This document shows, in pieces, positions 1-5,033 of a stretch of DNA of 9,148 bases. Position 1 is the first letter of the stretch; every line of letters starts with the position of its first letter. Under the pieces are notes generated by a model, which saw only the letters and a list, made by a program, of their open reading frames with translations, had not been told where the DNA came from and made no database searches. This DNA comes from an uncultured Caryophanales bacterium. Its GTDB lineage: Bacteria > Bacillota_I > Bacilli_A > RFN20 > CAG-826. A program made the translations under genes and the position numbers. The stretch covers positions 1 to 9,148 of the forward strand of contig CAMKAQ010000024.1 in NCBI GenBank assembly GCA_946410525.1, given 5' to 3'.

Positions 1-19
1 TACAATTGTACGAAAATTC

Positions 20-48
20 TTCACTTTTCCTGTATGTGCGTGTATGAT
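20..48 (+). promoter_or_regulatory. Probable sigma-A promoter of the rplU-prp-rpmA operon
   Basis: TTCACT at 20-25 (4/6 match to TTGACA) and TATGAT at 43-48 (5/6 match to TATAAT) are separated by 17 bases. Transcription would start near 54-56, just before the GC-rich hairpin of the leader. This is inferred from the sequence only. GATAAT at 46-51 is an alternative -10 box but has a poorer -35 partner. Confidence 0.5.
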
Positions 49-54
49 AATCAC

Positions 55-144
55 GTTGTCGCCCTCCCTAGGGGCCTCAACCGCATTTCTACGGTCTCCA
101 ATAATCACTTTGTGATTAACCGCACGGAGCGAGTCAAAAGCTAA
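55..144 (+). ncRNA. Structured 5' leader of rplU, probably an L21 ribosomal-protein leader
   Basis: About 90 bases between the promoter and the Shine-Dalgarno sequence can fold. A hairpin at 61-75 pairs GCCC(T) with (G)GGGC. A second, 102-118, is a 7-bp stem TAATCAC/GTGATTA with a TTT loop. CTCC (96-99) can pair with GGAG (126-129) and enclose the second hairpin. The heptamer AACCGCA occurs twice, at 79-85 and 118-124. Bacillota commonly carry an autoregulatory L21 leader RNA at this position, in which L21 or a related signal is thought to control its own operon. The match to that family is inferred from position, size and structure. I could not run a covariance model. Confidence 0.5.
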
Positions 145-152
145 TAAGGAGG
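145..152 (+). promoter_or_regulatory. Strong Shine-Dalgarno sequence of rplU
   Basis: TAAGGAGG ends 7 bases before the ATG at 160 and fixes the rplU start. It is one of the few strong Shine-Dalgarno sequences in the window, fitting a highly expressed ribosomal protein. Confidence 0.85.
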
Positions 153-159
153 AACAAAC

Positions 160-468
160 ATGTACGCCATTGTTGAAACTGGTGGTAAGCAGATCAAAGT
201 CGAAGTCGGCGATAAGATTTTCGTCGAGAAACTTGATGCCGAAGCCGGAAAAGACGTCACCCTTTCCAAAGTCCTCTTCATCGGCGGCGAAACCAACAAA
301 GTCGGCGATCCTTACGTCAAGGGCGCTTCCGTTGTTGCCAAAGTCGAGAAGCAGGGTTTAGGCAAGAAACTCGTCGTCTACCGCTACAAGAGCAAGGCCA
401 ATGTCCGCCGTAAACACGGCCACCGTCAGCCTTTCACTTGTTTGGTTGTTAAATCCATCAACGCCTAA
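160..468 (+). CDS. rplU: 50S ribosomal protein L21 (bL21)
   Basis: This 102-residue protein has the usual length for bL21, a small beta-barrel protein that binds 23S rRNA in the large subunit. The N-terminus [11 protein letters not shown] and the C-terminal segment GHRQPFT...KSINA are hallmarks of the family. In between lies a basic segment typical of its rRNA-binding part ([22 protein letters not shown]). The start is supported by a strong Shine-Dalgarno sequence. It is the first gene of the rplU-prp-rpmA operon, and its stop codon overlaps the prp start (TAATG). A structured leader upstream suggests feedback control. Nothing in the protein looks abnormal. Confidence 0.98.
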   Translation: MYAIVETGGKQIKVEVGDKIFVEKLDAEAGKDVTLSKVLFIGGETNKVGDPYVKGASVVAKVEKQGLGKKLVVYRYKSKANVRRKHGHRQPFTCLVVKSINA

Positions 469-785
469 TGATAAAAGCTACGTTCGTCTATCGTGACAAA
501 GACCTCAAATCCTTAACCGTCAAAGGACACGCGAATAGCGCGCCCTATGGCGAGGACTTAGTCTGTGCCGCCATCAGTGCGATCGTCGTCGGAGGCCTCA
601 ACGCCTATACCGATGACCCATCAATCTATGAGGCGAAAGTAGAGGAAGGCAATGTGGAGCTACTTGTCAAAGGCAAGCAAAGCATCCACGACCAGATCGT
701 GAACGAAACGATCGAGTCCCAGATTAAAGATGTCGCAGCTTCTTACCCGAAGCACGTGACTCTAGAAAGGAAGAAGGAAGAATGA
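468..785 (+). CDS. prp: Ribosomal-processing cysteine protease Prp
   Basis: This 105-residue protein matches the Prp (YsxB) family in size, position and motifs. Prp is a cytoplasmic cysteine protease that removes the N-terminal extension of ribosomal protein L27 in Bacillota and relatives. The catalytic pair is visible: His21 in the VKGHA motif and Cys33 in EDLVCAAIS. The gene sits between rplU and rpmA, as in Bacillus and Staphylococcus. Its ATG overlaps the rplU stop (TAATG) and no Shine-Dalgarno sequence precedes it, so translation probably depends on ribosomes finishing rplU; this may keep it below ribosomal-protein levels. Its TGA stop overlaps the rpmA start (ATGA). The substrate site is present in the adjacent L27 (LQLF followed by ASKKG). 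Confidence 0.95.
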   Translation: MIKATFVYRDKDLKSLTVKGHANSAPYGEDLVCAAISAIVVGGLNAYTDDPSIYEAKVEEGNVELLVKGKQSIHDQIVNETIESQIKDVAASYPKHVTLERKKEE

Positions 786-1063
786 AATTCATCATTGATC
801 TCCAATTATTCGCCTCCAAGAAAGGCGTTTCGAGCACCAAGAACGGCCGTGATTCCGCTGGCAGAAGACTTGGCGCTAAGGTCGGTGACGGTCAGCAGGT
901 TCTTGCTGGCAATATCATCTATAGACAAAGAGGAACCCGTATCCATCCTGGCATCAACACCGCCAAAGGTGGAGACGATACCATCTATGCCCTTATCGAT
1001 GGCACCGTTAAGTTCGAACGCGTCGGCAAGAAGGGAAAGAGAGTTTCCGTCTACGCCAACTAA
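782..1063 (+). CDS. rpmA: 50S ribosomal protein L27 (bL27) with cleavable N-terminal extension
   Basis: This 93-residue precursor of bL27 belongs to a protein whose mature N-terminus reaches the peptidyl-transferase centre. Residues 1-10 ([10 protein letters not shown]) form the Bacillota-type extension. The mature protein should begin at Ala11, ASKKG, close to the usual [14 protein letters not shown] and RRLGAK follow, and are family signatures. Known biology says Prp cuts after the Phe and that the uncut extension would clash with function. The start at 782 overlaps the prp stop, and AAAGGAAG at 766-773 is a reasonable Shine-Dalgarno sequence 8 bases upstream. The gene closes the operon and is followed by a clear intrinsic terminator. 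Position 12 is Ser where His is typical. Confidence 0.97.
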   Translation: MKFIIDLQLFASKKGVSSTKNGRDSAGRRLGAKVGDGQQVLAGNIIYRQRGTRIHPGINTAKGGDDTIYALIDGTVKFERVGKKGKRVSVYAN

Positions 1064-1083
1064 TTCGGCAAACACTGAACTTT

Positions 1084-1111
1084 AACGGGTCTTTCCATAA
1101 GGCCCGTTTTT
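1084..1111 (+). terminator. Intrinsic terminator after rpmA
   Basis: AACGGGTCTT (1084-1093) pairs with AAGGCCCGTT (1099-1108) in a 10-bp stem containing one G-U pair, with a TCCAT loop. The right arm runs into TTTTT (1107-1111) followed by GTTT. This is a classic Rho-independent terminator and closes the ribosomal-protein operon. Confidence 0.9.
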
Positions 1112-1112
1112 G

Positions 1113-1140
1113 TTTCAATAAAACAAAAAAATCGTATAAT
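1113..1140 (+). promoter_or_regulatory. Promoter of the glycosyltransferase-obg unit, placed very close to the start codon
   Basis: A perfect TATAAT lies at 1135-1140, only 9 bases before the ATG at 1150. The -35 partner is weak; TTTCAA at 1113-1118 with a 16-base spacer is the best I see. The expected transcription start near 1147 leaves 2-3 bases of 5' UTR. An A-rich tract (1118-1131) lies between the two elements. Confidence 0.6.
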
Positions 1141-1149
1141 AAGAAGACT

Positions 1150-1911
1150 ATGAAACTTAGTATCGTCATCCCATGCAAAAGCCAGTCTGAAACCTGTTTC
1201 TCAAACATTCAGAAAATTGGCATCCCGTATTTCGATTCCTTAGGCATCGATTACGAGTTTTTGGTTGTTATAGATGGGAGTGACGAGAAGAACATCAGCC
1301 TTGCTGAGGTTTGGATCACCAAATTCGATCACCGCGTGAAAGTTCTTCCTTATGAAGACAAACTTGGCAAAGGCCATAACGTCAAACATGGCTTCCTTGA
1401 GGCCAATGGCGATTACATCATGTTTATGGACGCCGACTTCGCGACCGACCTCCATATCATGGAAAGAATCCTTCCTGTCATCGAAAAGCACGATGGATTC
1501 ATTGCTTCTAGACGTTGCAAAGGCGCGAAGATCCTTGTCAAACAGACCCTTAAGAGACGTTTCGTCAGCTGGGTCAGCCGTATCCTCATCAGAATGCGTT
1601 TCCATCTTGGCTACTCCGAGACCCAGTGCGGTTTCAAGCTTTTCAGGAAGGATCTCGCGAAAGCTTTAGCGAAACATCAGATCATCGATGGCTTTGCCTT
1701 CGATGTCGAATATCTCTATTTCTGCCATTTGAATGGTTTTGACATTCAAGAGGTTCCTTGCGATTGGAACGATGGCGAGAAATCGACAATCGATAACGCC
1801 GCAAAGACTTCAATGAACTTTGTCGGCGATATGAAACGCATCAAAAAGAACAAAAAGAACTACATCCTTTCTTTAAAAGAAAAGGAATCATTAAAGAGGA
1901 AAGAGGCCTAA
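1150..1911 (+). CDS. Family 2 glycosyltransferase, polyprenyl-phosphate (ALG5/DPM1-like) type
   Basis: This 253-residue GT-A fold enzyme should transfer a sugar from a nucleotide-sugar donor, probably to a polyprenyl phosphate carrier at the inner face of the membrane. The features visible in order are the N-terminal strand KLSIVIPCK, IDGS at 41-44, the metal-binding DAD at 94-96, TQCGFKLF at 158-165, GFAFDVE at 181-187, and EVPCDWNDG at 201-209. The QCGFKLF and G-AFDVE motifs are typical of the dolichyl-phosphate glucosyltransferase-like subgroup. There is no transmembrane domain; the C-terminus is a basic, Lys-rich helix that could bind the membrane. Donor sugar and acceptor cannot be read from the sequence. 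Only a weak AAGAAG precedes the ATG, and the mRNA may be nearly leaderless. obg follows after 1 base. Confidence 0.85.
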   Translation: MKLSIVIPCKSQSETCFSNIQKIGIPYFDSLGIDYEFLVVIDGSDEKNISLAEVWITKFDHRVKVLPYEDKLGKGHNVKHGFLEANGDYIMFMDADFATDLHIMERILPVIEKHDGFIASRRCKGAKILVKQTLKRRFVSWVSRILIRMRFHLGYSETQCGFKLFRKDLAKALAKHQIIDGFAFDVEYLYFCHLNGFDIQEVPCDWNDGEKSTIDNAAKTSMNFVGDMKRIKKNKKNYILSLKEKESLKRKEA

Positions 1912-1912
1912 T

Positions 1913-3187
1913 ATGCTTATCGACCGTTGCGTAATCGAAGTCAGAAGCGGAAAAGGCGGCGATGGCTGCATCTCTTTTCTTCGTGACAAAAACACCGCAA
2001 AAGGTGGTCCAGATGGAGGCAATGGAGGCCGTGGTGGCTCCATTTATTTCCTTGGGAAAGCTAACTTAAACAACCTTTACAATTTTCGTCATTCCAGAAC
2101 ATTCATCGCTCAAGATGGCGAAAAAGGAATGAAGACAATGAGGTATGGCCATAACGCTGAGGACATCACCATTGAGGTCCCAGTCGGCACAATCGTAACC
2201 GAAGAATCGACCGGACGTGTTTTGGCCGACATCAAAGAAGAGGGACAGAAAGTCCTTGTCGCCAAAGGCGGACGCGGCGGAAGAGGCAACGCTTGCTTCA
2301 AATCCTCCCGTCATCGTATCCCGCGTATTGCCGAAAACGGACACCCAGGCGAAAAGAAGAGACTCATCCTTGAACTCAAACTTTTGGCCGATGCCGGTTT
2401 GATCGGCTTCCCAAGCGTTGGCAAATCGACTTTCCTTAATGTTGTCAGCAAGGCCAACGTCCCAACTGCAGACTATCCATTTACCACCTTGGTTCCAAAC
2501 CTTGGTGTTTGTTATCTCAAAGACGGCAGAAGTTTCGTCCTTGCCGATATGCCAGGTCTTATCAAAGGCGCCCACGAAGGCAAGGGTTTAGGTATTCAAT
2601 TCTTACGCCACATCGAAAGAACGAGGATTCTCATCCATCTCGTTTCCATGTCTGGAGAAAGAGATCCATATCAGGATTACCTTGCCATCAACGAAGAACT
2701 CAAAGCCTATGACGCTTTCTTGGAACAGCGTCCTCAGATCGTCGTCGCTTCCATGATGGATATGGAAGGGGCGGAAGACCTCAAGAAAAAATTTGATAAG
2801 AAACTCGGATTCGAATCAATCGCTTTATCGAGCCTTACCCATGAAGGCGTCGATAAGCTTCTCAAGAAAGCCATCGAACTTATCGAAGCCACACCAGAAT
2901 TCCCAATCAAAGGCGTCAATGAGACCACCAAGATGAAGGTCTATGATGCCCGCGAGATCGAAGGAAAATCCGATTATCAGATCCTCCGTGGCGAAAACGG
3001 CTGGATCATCAAAGGAGAGAAAGTCGAACGCGACGCCGCTCTCATCAACACCACGACCGACGAAGGAATCGTCCGCCTAATCCGTTATCTCGACAATATC
3101 GGCATTGAGGAAAGACTTCAGGAAGTCGGTGCCCAAGATGGCGACAAAGTCCAGATTGGGGATTTCGTCTTCGATTACACGACTTGA
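1913..3187 (+). CDS. obg: GTPase Obg (ObgE/CgtA), 50S assembly factor
   Basis: This 424-residue protein has all three Obg domains. The Gly-rich Obg fold covers about residues 1-158 (GKGGDG at 13-18, GGPDGGNGGRGG at 31-42, KGGRGGRGN at 118-126). The GTPase domain covers about 159-330, with P-loop GFPSVGKS at 165-172, the switch I segment YPFTTL, and DMPG at 212-215. A C-terminal OCT domain spans about 340-424. The family binds late 50S precursors and links growth to GTP/ppGpp levels. AGAGG at 1902-1906 is a good Shine-Dalgarno sequence 6 bases before the ATG. The G4 motif, normally NKxD, reads SMMD at 280-283, so two of its key residues are changed. The final codons overlap the palindrome at 3181-3198. 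In Bacillus spo0B precedes obg; here a glycosyltransferase does. Confidence 0.96.
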   Translation: MLIDRCVIEVRSGKGGDGCISFLRDKNTAKGGPDGGNGGRGGSIYFLGKANLNNLYNFRHSRTFIAQDGEKGMKTMRYGHNAEDITIEVPVGTIVTEESTGRVLADIKEEGQKVLVAKGGRGGRGNACFKSSRHRIPRIAENGHPGEKKRLILELKLLADAGLIGFPSVGKSTFLNVVSKANVPTADYPFTTLVPNLGVCYLKDGRSFVLADMPGLIKGAHEGKGLGIQFLRHIERTRILIHLVSMSGERDPYQDYLAINEELKAYDAFLEQRPQIVVASMMDMEGAEDLKKKFDKKLGFESIALSSLTHEGVDKLLKKAIELIEATPEFPIKGVNETTKMKVYDAREIEGKSDYQILRGENGWIIKGEKVERDAALINTTTDEGIVRLIRYLDNIGIEERLQEVGAQDGDKVQIGDFVFDYTT

Positions 3188-3198
3188 TATATCAAGTC
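3181..3198. promoter_or_regulatory. Perfect 18-bp palindrome, candidate operator of the sORF-ruvAB unit
   Basis: GACTTGATATATCAAGTC is a gapless, perfect inverted repeat with 9-bp half-sites. It overlaps the obg stop codon. Its centre (3189.5) is about 35 bases upstream of the start predicted from the TATAAT at 3213-3218, so it covers the expected -35 region. It lacks the downstream T-run of an intrinsic terminator, and no hairpin loop is left unpaired. A repressor or activator site is the most natural reading. It does not match the Bacillus LexA box (GAAC-N4-GTTC) or CIRCE. The regulator is unknown. Confidence 0.5.
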
Positions 3199-3212
3199 AT
3201 ACGAATTTCCTG

Positions 3213-3218
3213 TATAAT
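3213..3218 (+). promoter_or_regulatory. -10 box of the sORF-ruvA-ruvB promoter
   Basis: A perfect TATAAT lies 6 bases before the ATG at 3225, so the predicted first transcribed base is at or within a base or two of that ATG. No good -35 hexamer exists at 16-18 bases; that position falls inside the palindrome at 3181-3198. This could mean activator dependence or a weak basal promoter. Confidence 0.6.
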
Positions 3219-3224
3219 TAATCG

Positions 3225-3320
3225 ATGAAAGAAAATAAATTGCTGATTCCGATACTCGCTTTAGTGGCGGTCGCCATCTGCTTTCTCCTTTTCTTACTAT
3301 TCATCGCTGTTTACCGCTAG
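3225..3320 (+). CDS. Small single-span membrane protein (31 residues), uncharacterised
   Basis: An ATG-to-TAG frame encodes 31 residues: a short basic start (MKENK), an uninterrupted hydrophobic stretch from about residue 6 to 29 (LLIPILALVAVAICFLLFLL and on), and a C-terminal Tyr-Arg. This predicts one transmembrane helix with no signal-peptidase site. It has no recognisable Shine-Dalgarno sequence, but a TATAAT box 6 bases upstream places the transcript start at its ATG. It ends 2 bases before ruvA and so belongs to the ruvAB unit. I do not recognise the family. It could be a real small membrane protein, perhaps linked to DNA damage given its neighbours, or a translated leader that delivers ribosomes to ruvA. 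Chance hydrophobic coding is possible, but promoter placement and tight spacing argue for translation. Confidence 0.6.
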   Translation: MKENKLLIPILALVAVAICFLLFLLFIAVYR

Positions 3321-3322
3321 AA

Positions 3323-3886
3323 ATGTATTACTCATTCACTGGAAAAATCGTCAACATTGACAAGGAAAGTGTCGCTATCGCTTTGCCTAGTGGCATCGCC
3401 TATGAGCTTTTGGTTGCCCGTACCTCGGATTTCGCATATGAAGAGGAAGCGACCGTTTATGTTCACGAGGTCTTCAATGAGAACGATCATTACCTTGTCG
3501 GCTTTAAAGACAAATTAGAGAAAGAGGCTTTCGAATCCCTTATCGAAGTCAAAGGCATTGGACCTAAGACCGCTATCGTTGCATTGGGTGCAACCAATCC
3601 TAATGACCTTATGAAGGCCATCGCCGCGAACAACACAACATTCCTTAAAAAGCTTCCTGGCATCGGACCAAAAGCCGCAGCCCAGATCATACTTGATCTC
3701 AAAGGCAGACTCGCCGATATGGGTGGTGGTTCCAAAGCCAATCCAAATCAATATGACGAAGTGAGGGAAGGCCTCAAAGCCCTTGGCTTCAAAGTCAAAG
3801 CCATCGATGACGCGCTTGCCTCGATCAATGAGCCAGGACTCTCTAATGAAGAGGTCCTTCGTAAAGCCCTAAAGAAACTCAAATAA
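3323..3886 (+). CDS. ruvA: Holliday junction branch migration protein RuvA
   Basis: This 187-residue protein is slightly shorter than the usual 190-205. RuvA tetramers bind four-way DNA junctions and recruit RuvB. Domain I (about 1-62) is an OB fold, with acidic residues Glu53 and Asp55 where the acidic pin lies. Domain II carries two helix-hairpin-helix motifs, VKGIGPKTA (76-84) and LPGIGPKAA (111-119). After a Gly/Asn-rich linker (132-142), domain III (about 143-187) is the three-helix RuvB-binding module. There is no Shine-Dalgarno sequence: the upstream bases are the end of the 31-residue ORF, whose TAG lies 2 bases before this ATG. Translation by reinitiation is therefore likely. ruvB follows after 2 bases. 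Confidence 0.96.
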   Translation: MYYSFTGKIVNIDKESVAIALPSGIAYELLVARTSDFAYEEEATVYVHEVFNENDHYLVGFKDKLEKEAFESLIEVKGIGPKTAIVALGATNPNDLMKAIAANNTTFLKKLPGIGPKAAAQIILDLKGRLADMGGGSKANPNQYDEVREGLKALGFKVKAIDDALASINEPGLSNEEVLRKALKKLK

Positions 3887-3888
3887 TT

Positions 3889-4917
3889 ATGAGAAAGAGC
3901 GAAAAGAAAGAATCCGAGCGCCTTCTTGATGCAAGAAGAGAGAGCGGCGACAACGCGACCGACATCACTTTGCGTCCAAAGGACCTCAAAGAATATGTTG
4001 GTCAGGACGCCCTTAAAAAGAACCTTAGTGTCTTTATCGGAGCCGCGAAGAAAAGAGAAGAATGCCTTGACCACGTTTTGCTTTATGGCCCCCCAGGCTT
4101 AGGCAAAACCACCTTGGCTTACGTCATTGCCAACGAAATGGGTGGCAACATCCGTGTCGTTAATGGCCCATCTGTTGAGAAAAGCGGAGATTTAGCCGCC
4201 ATTTTATGCGACCTTGAACCCGGCGATATCCTTTTCATTGATGAGATCCATAGGCTTCCAAGACAAGTCGAAGAAGTTCTTTATGGCGCGATGGAAGATT
4301 TCCAACTCTCCATCATGATCAATAGGGACGGCGCTGCAAAATCCCTTAACATGGCTTTGCCTCCGTTCACGCTTGTGGGCGCAACTACACGCGCTGGCGA
4401 TTTGTCCTCGCCTCTTCGTGCCAGATTCGGAATCAGCGCAAAGATAGATTTCTATAATGAAGAAGAAATTGGCAAAATCATCGAAAGAACCTCGAAGGTT
4501 CTCGGAATGCCAATCGATAAAAAAGCAGTGGAGCTCTTGGCGAAAAGAAGCCGTGGAACCCCACGTATCGCAAACCGTATTTTCAAGAGAGTCCGTGACT
4601 TCGCCTCTTTTGAAGGGTTAAACAGAATCGATGTCGATCTCGCAAACAGAGCGCTTGAGGCTCTCAAGATCGATGACCTTGGTCTCGATGATGTCGACAT
4701 CAAATACCTCAAAGCCATCATTGAGCGTTTCAATGGAGGCCCGGTCGGCTTAGAGAGCATCGCCTCATCTATTGGCGAAGAAGTCACTAATTTGGAAGAC
4801 GTTTATGAGCCATATCTTTTGATGATTGGTCTCATCAATAGAACACCTCGCGGCCGCGAAGCGACCGCCAAGGCCTACGATCACCTGAAAATCACCCATG
4901 ATTGGTCACTCTTTTAA
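3889..4917 (+). CDS. ruvB: Holliday junction ATP-dependent DNA helicase RuvB
   Basis: This 342-residue AAA+ motor is of normal length. Hexamers of RuvB pump DNA through RuvA-bound Holliday junctions during recombinational repair. Visible motifs are the opening [13 protein letters not shown] (27-39), Walker A GPPGLGKT (67-74), Walker B ILFIDEIH (114-121), sensor 1 ATTR (165-168), the PLRARFG segment with the arginine finger (175-181), and sensor 2 GTPRIANR (223-230). The winged-helix DNA-binding domain follows (about 265-340), with NRTPRGR near the end. The ATG lies 2 bases after the ruvA stop and lacks a good Shine-Dalgarno sequence, so coupling to ruvA is likely. All catalytic residues appear intact. 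Confidence 0.98.
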   Translation: MRKSEKKESERLLDARRESGDNATDITLRPKDLKEYVGQDALKKNLSVFIGAAKKREECLDHVLLYGPPGLGKTTLAYVIANEMGGNIRVVNGPSVEKSGDLAAILCDLEPGDILFIDEIHRLPRQVEEVLYGAMEDFQLSIMINRDGAAKSLNMALPPFTLVGATTRAGDLSSPLRARFGISAKIDFYNEEEIGKIIERTSKVLGMPIDKKAVELLAKRSRGTPRIANRIFKRVRDFASFEGLNRIDVDLANRALEALKIDDLGLDDVDIKYLKAIIERFNGGPVGLESIASSIGEEVTNLEDVYEPYLLMIGLINRTPRGREATAKAYDHLKITHDWSLF

Positions 4918-4943
4918 TCCTATTTGGCCTAAAAGTGTTTTTT
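4907..4943 (+). terminator. Weak candidate terminator after ruvB
   Basis: CACT plus TTTA at the end of ruvB (4907-4916, with a CT bulge) can pair with TAAAAGTG (4930-4937), followed by TTTTTT (4938-4943). The stem is AT-rich and imperfect and the loop is about 13 bases, so efficiency is doubtful. It is the only T-run-backed structure between ruvB and secDF. Confidence 0.3.
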
Positions 4944-5022
4944 CTCTTGTGCGTACGCTCGCGTATGGGGTAGACTTATAAACGCTTGCTAAACACAATT
5001 TTTTTGTGCAGTGCAAATGGTT
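4944..5022 (+). promoter_or_regulatory. Upstream region of secDF with small hairpins and a weak promoter candidate
   Basis: This is the non-coding spacer before secDF. It holds a 6-bp hairpin CGTACG/CGTATG with a CTCG loop (4952-4967), and CACAA/TTGTG (4994-4998 with 5004-5008) around a T-run. Possible -10 boxes are TAGACT (4971-4976), which has TTGTGC at 4947-4952 as an 18-base-spaced -35, or TATAAA (4977-4982), which lacks a -35. Neither is strong, so a promoter here is likely but its position is uncertain. Confidence 0.3.
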
Positions 5023-5027
5023 GGAGG
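5023..5027 (+). promoter_or_regulatory. Shine-Dalgarno sequence that fixes the secDF start
   Basis: GGAGG lies 6 bases before the ATG at 5034. An in-frame TTG at 4986 would add 16 residues, but it lies upstream of this site, overlaps the CACAA/TTGTG hairpin region and has no ribosome site of its own. The ATG is preferred because the protein then begins with a basic MRR followed directly by the first membrane segment. Confidence 0.85.
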
Positions 5028-5033
5028 ATTATT

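Noticed and set aside
1..10. TACAATTGTA palindrome at the window edge
   Set aside because: A 10-base AT-rich dyad cut by the window boundary. There is not enough context to call an operator or terminator.
783..1085. Genetic code with TGA as Trp, as in Mycoplasma
   Set aside because: Prp would then read through its TGA and run across all of rpmA as a roughly 205-residue protein. Prp has its normal length with TGA as stop, and Trp codons in the recognisable proteins are TGG.
1240..1605. 121-codon minus-strand ORF opposite the glycosyltransferase
   Set aside because: The + strand encodes a clear GT2 enzyme. The reverse product has no recognisable motif and lies wholly inside it.
2066..2575. 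169-codon minus-strand ORF opposite obg
   Set aside because: It is a shadow of the Gly-rich obg coding sequence, with no ribosome site or family resemblance.
3181..3198. Palindrome as an intrinsic terminator of obg
   Set aside because: There is no loop and no T-run downstream (ATACGAATTTCC follows), and a promoter -10 box follows at once.
4952..4967. CGTACG/CGTATG hairpin as a terminator
   Set aside because: It has no T-tract after it (GGGTAGAC follows) and only 6 bp, so it was kept only as a description of the spacer.
4986..5033. TTG start extending SecDF by 16 residues
   Set aside because: It has no Shine-Dalgarno sequence of its own, whereas GGAGG sits 6 bases before the ATG at 5034 and the protein then starts with a normal basic end plus a membrane segment.
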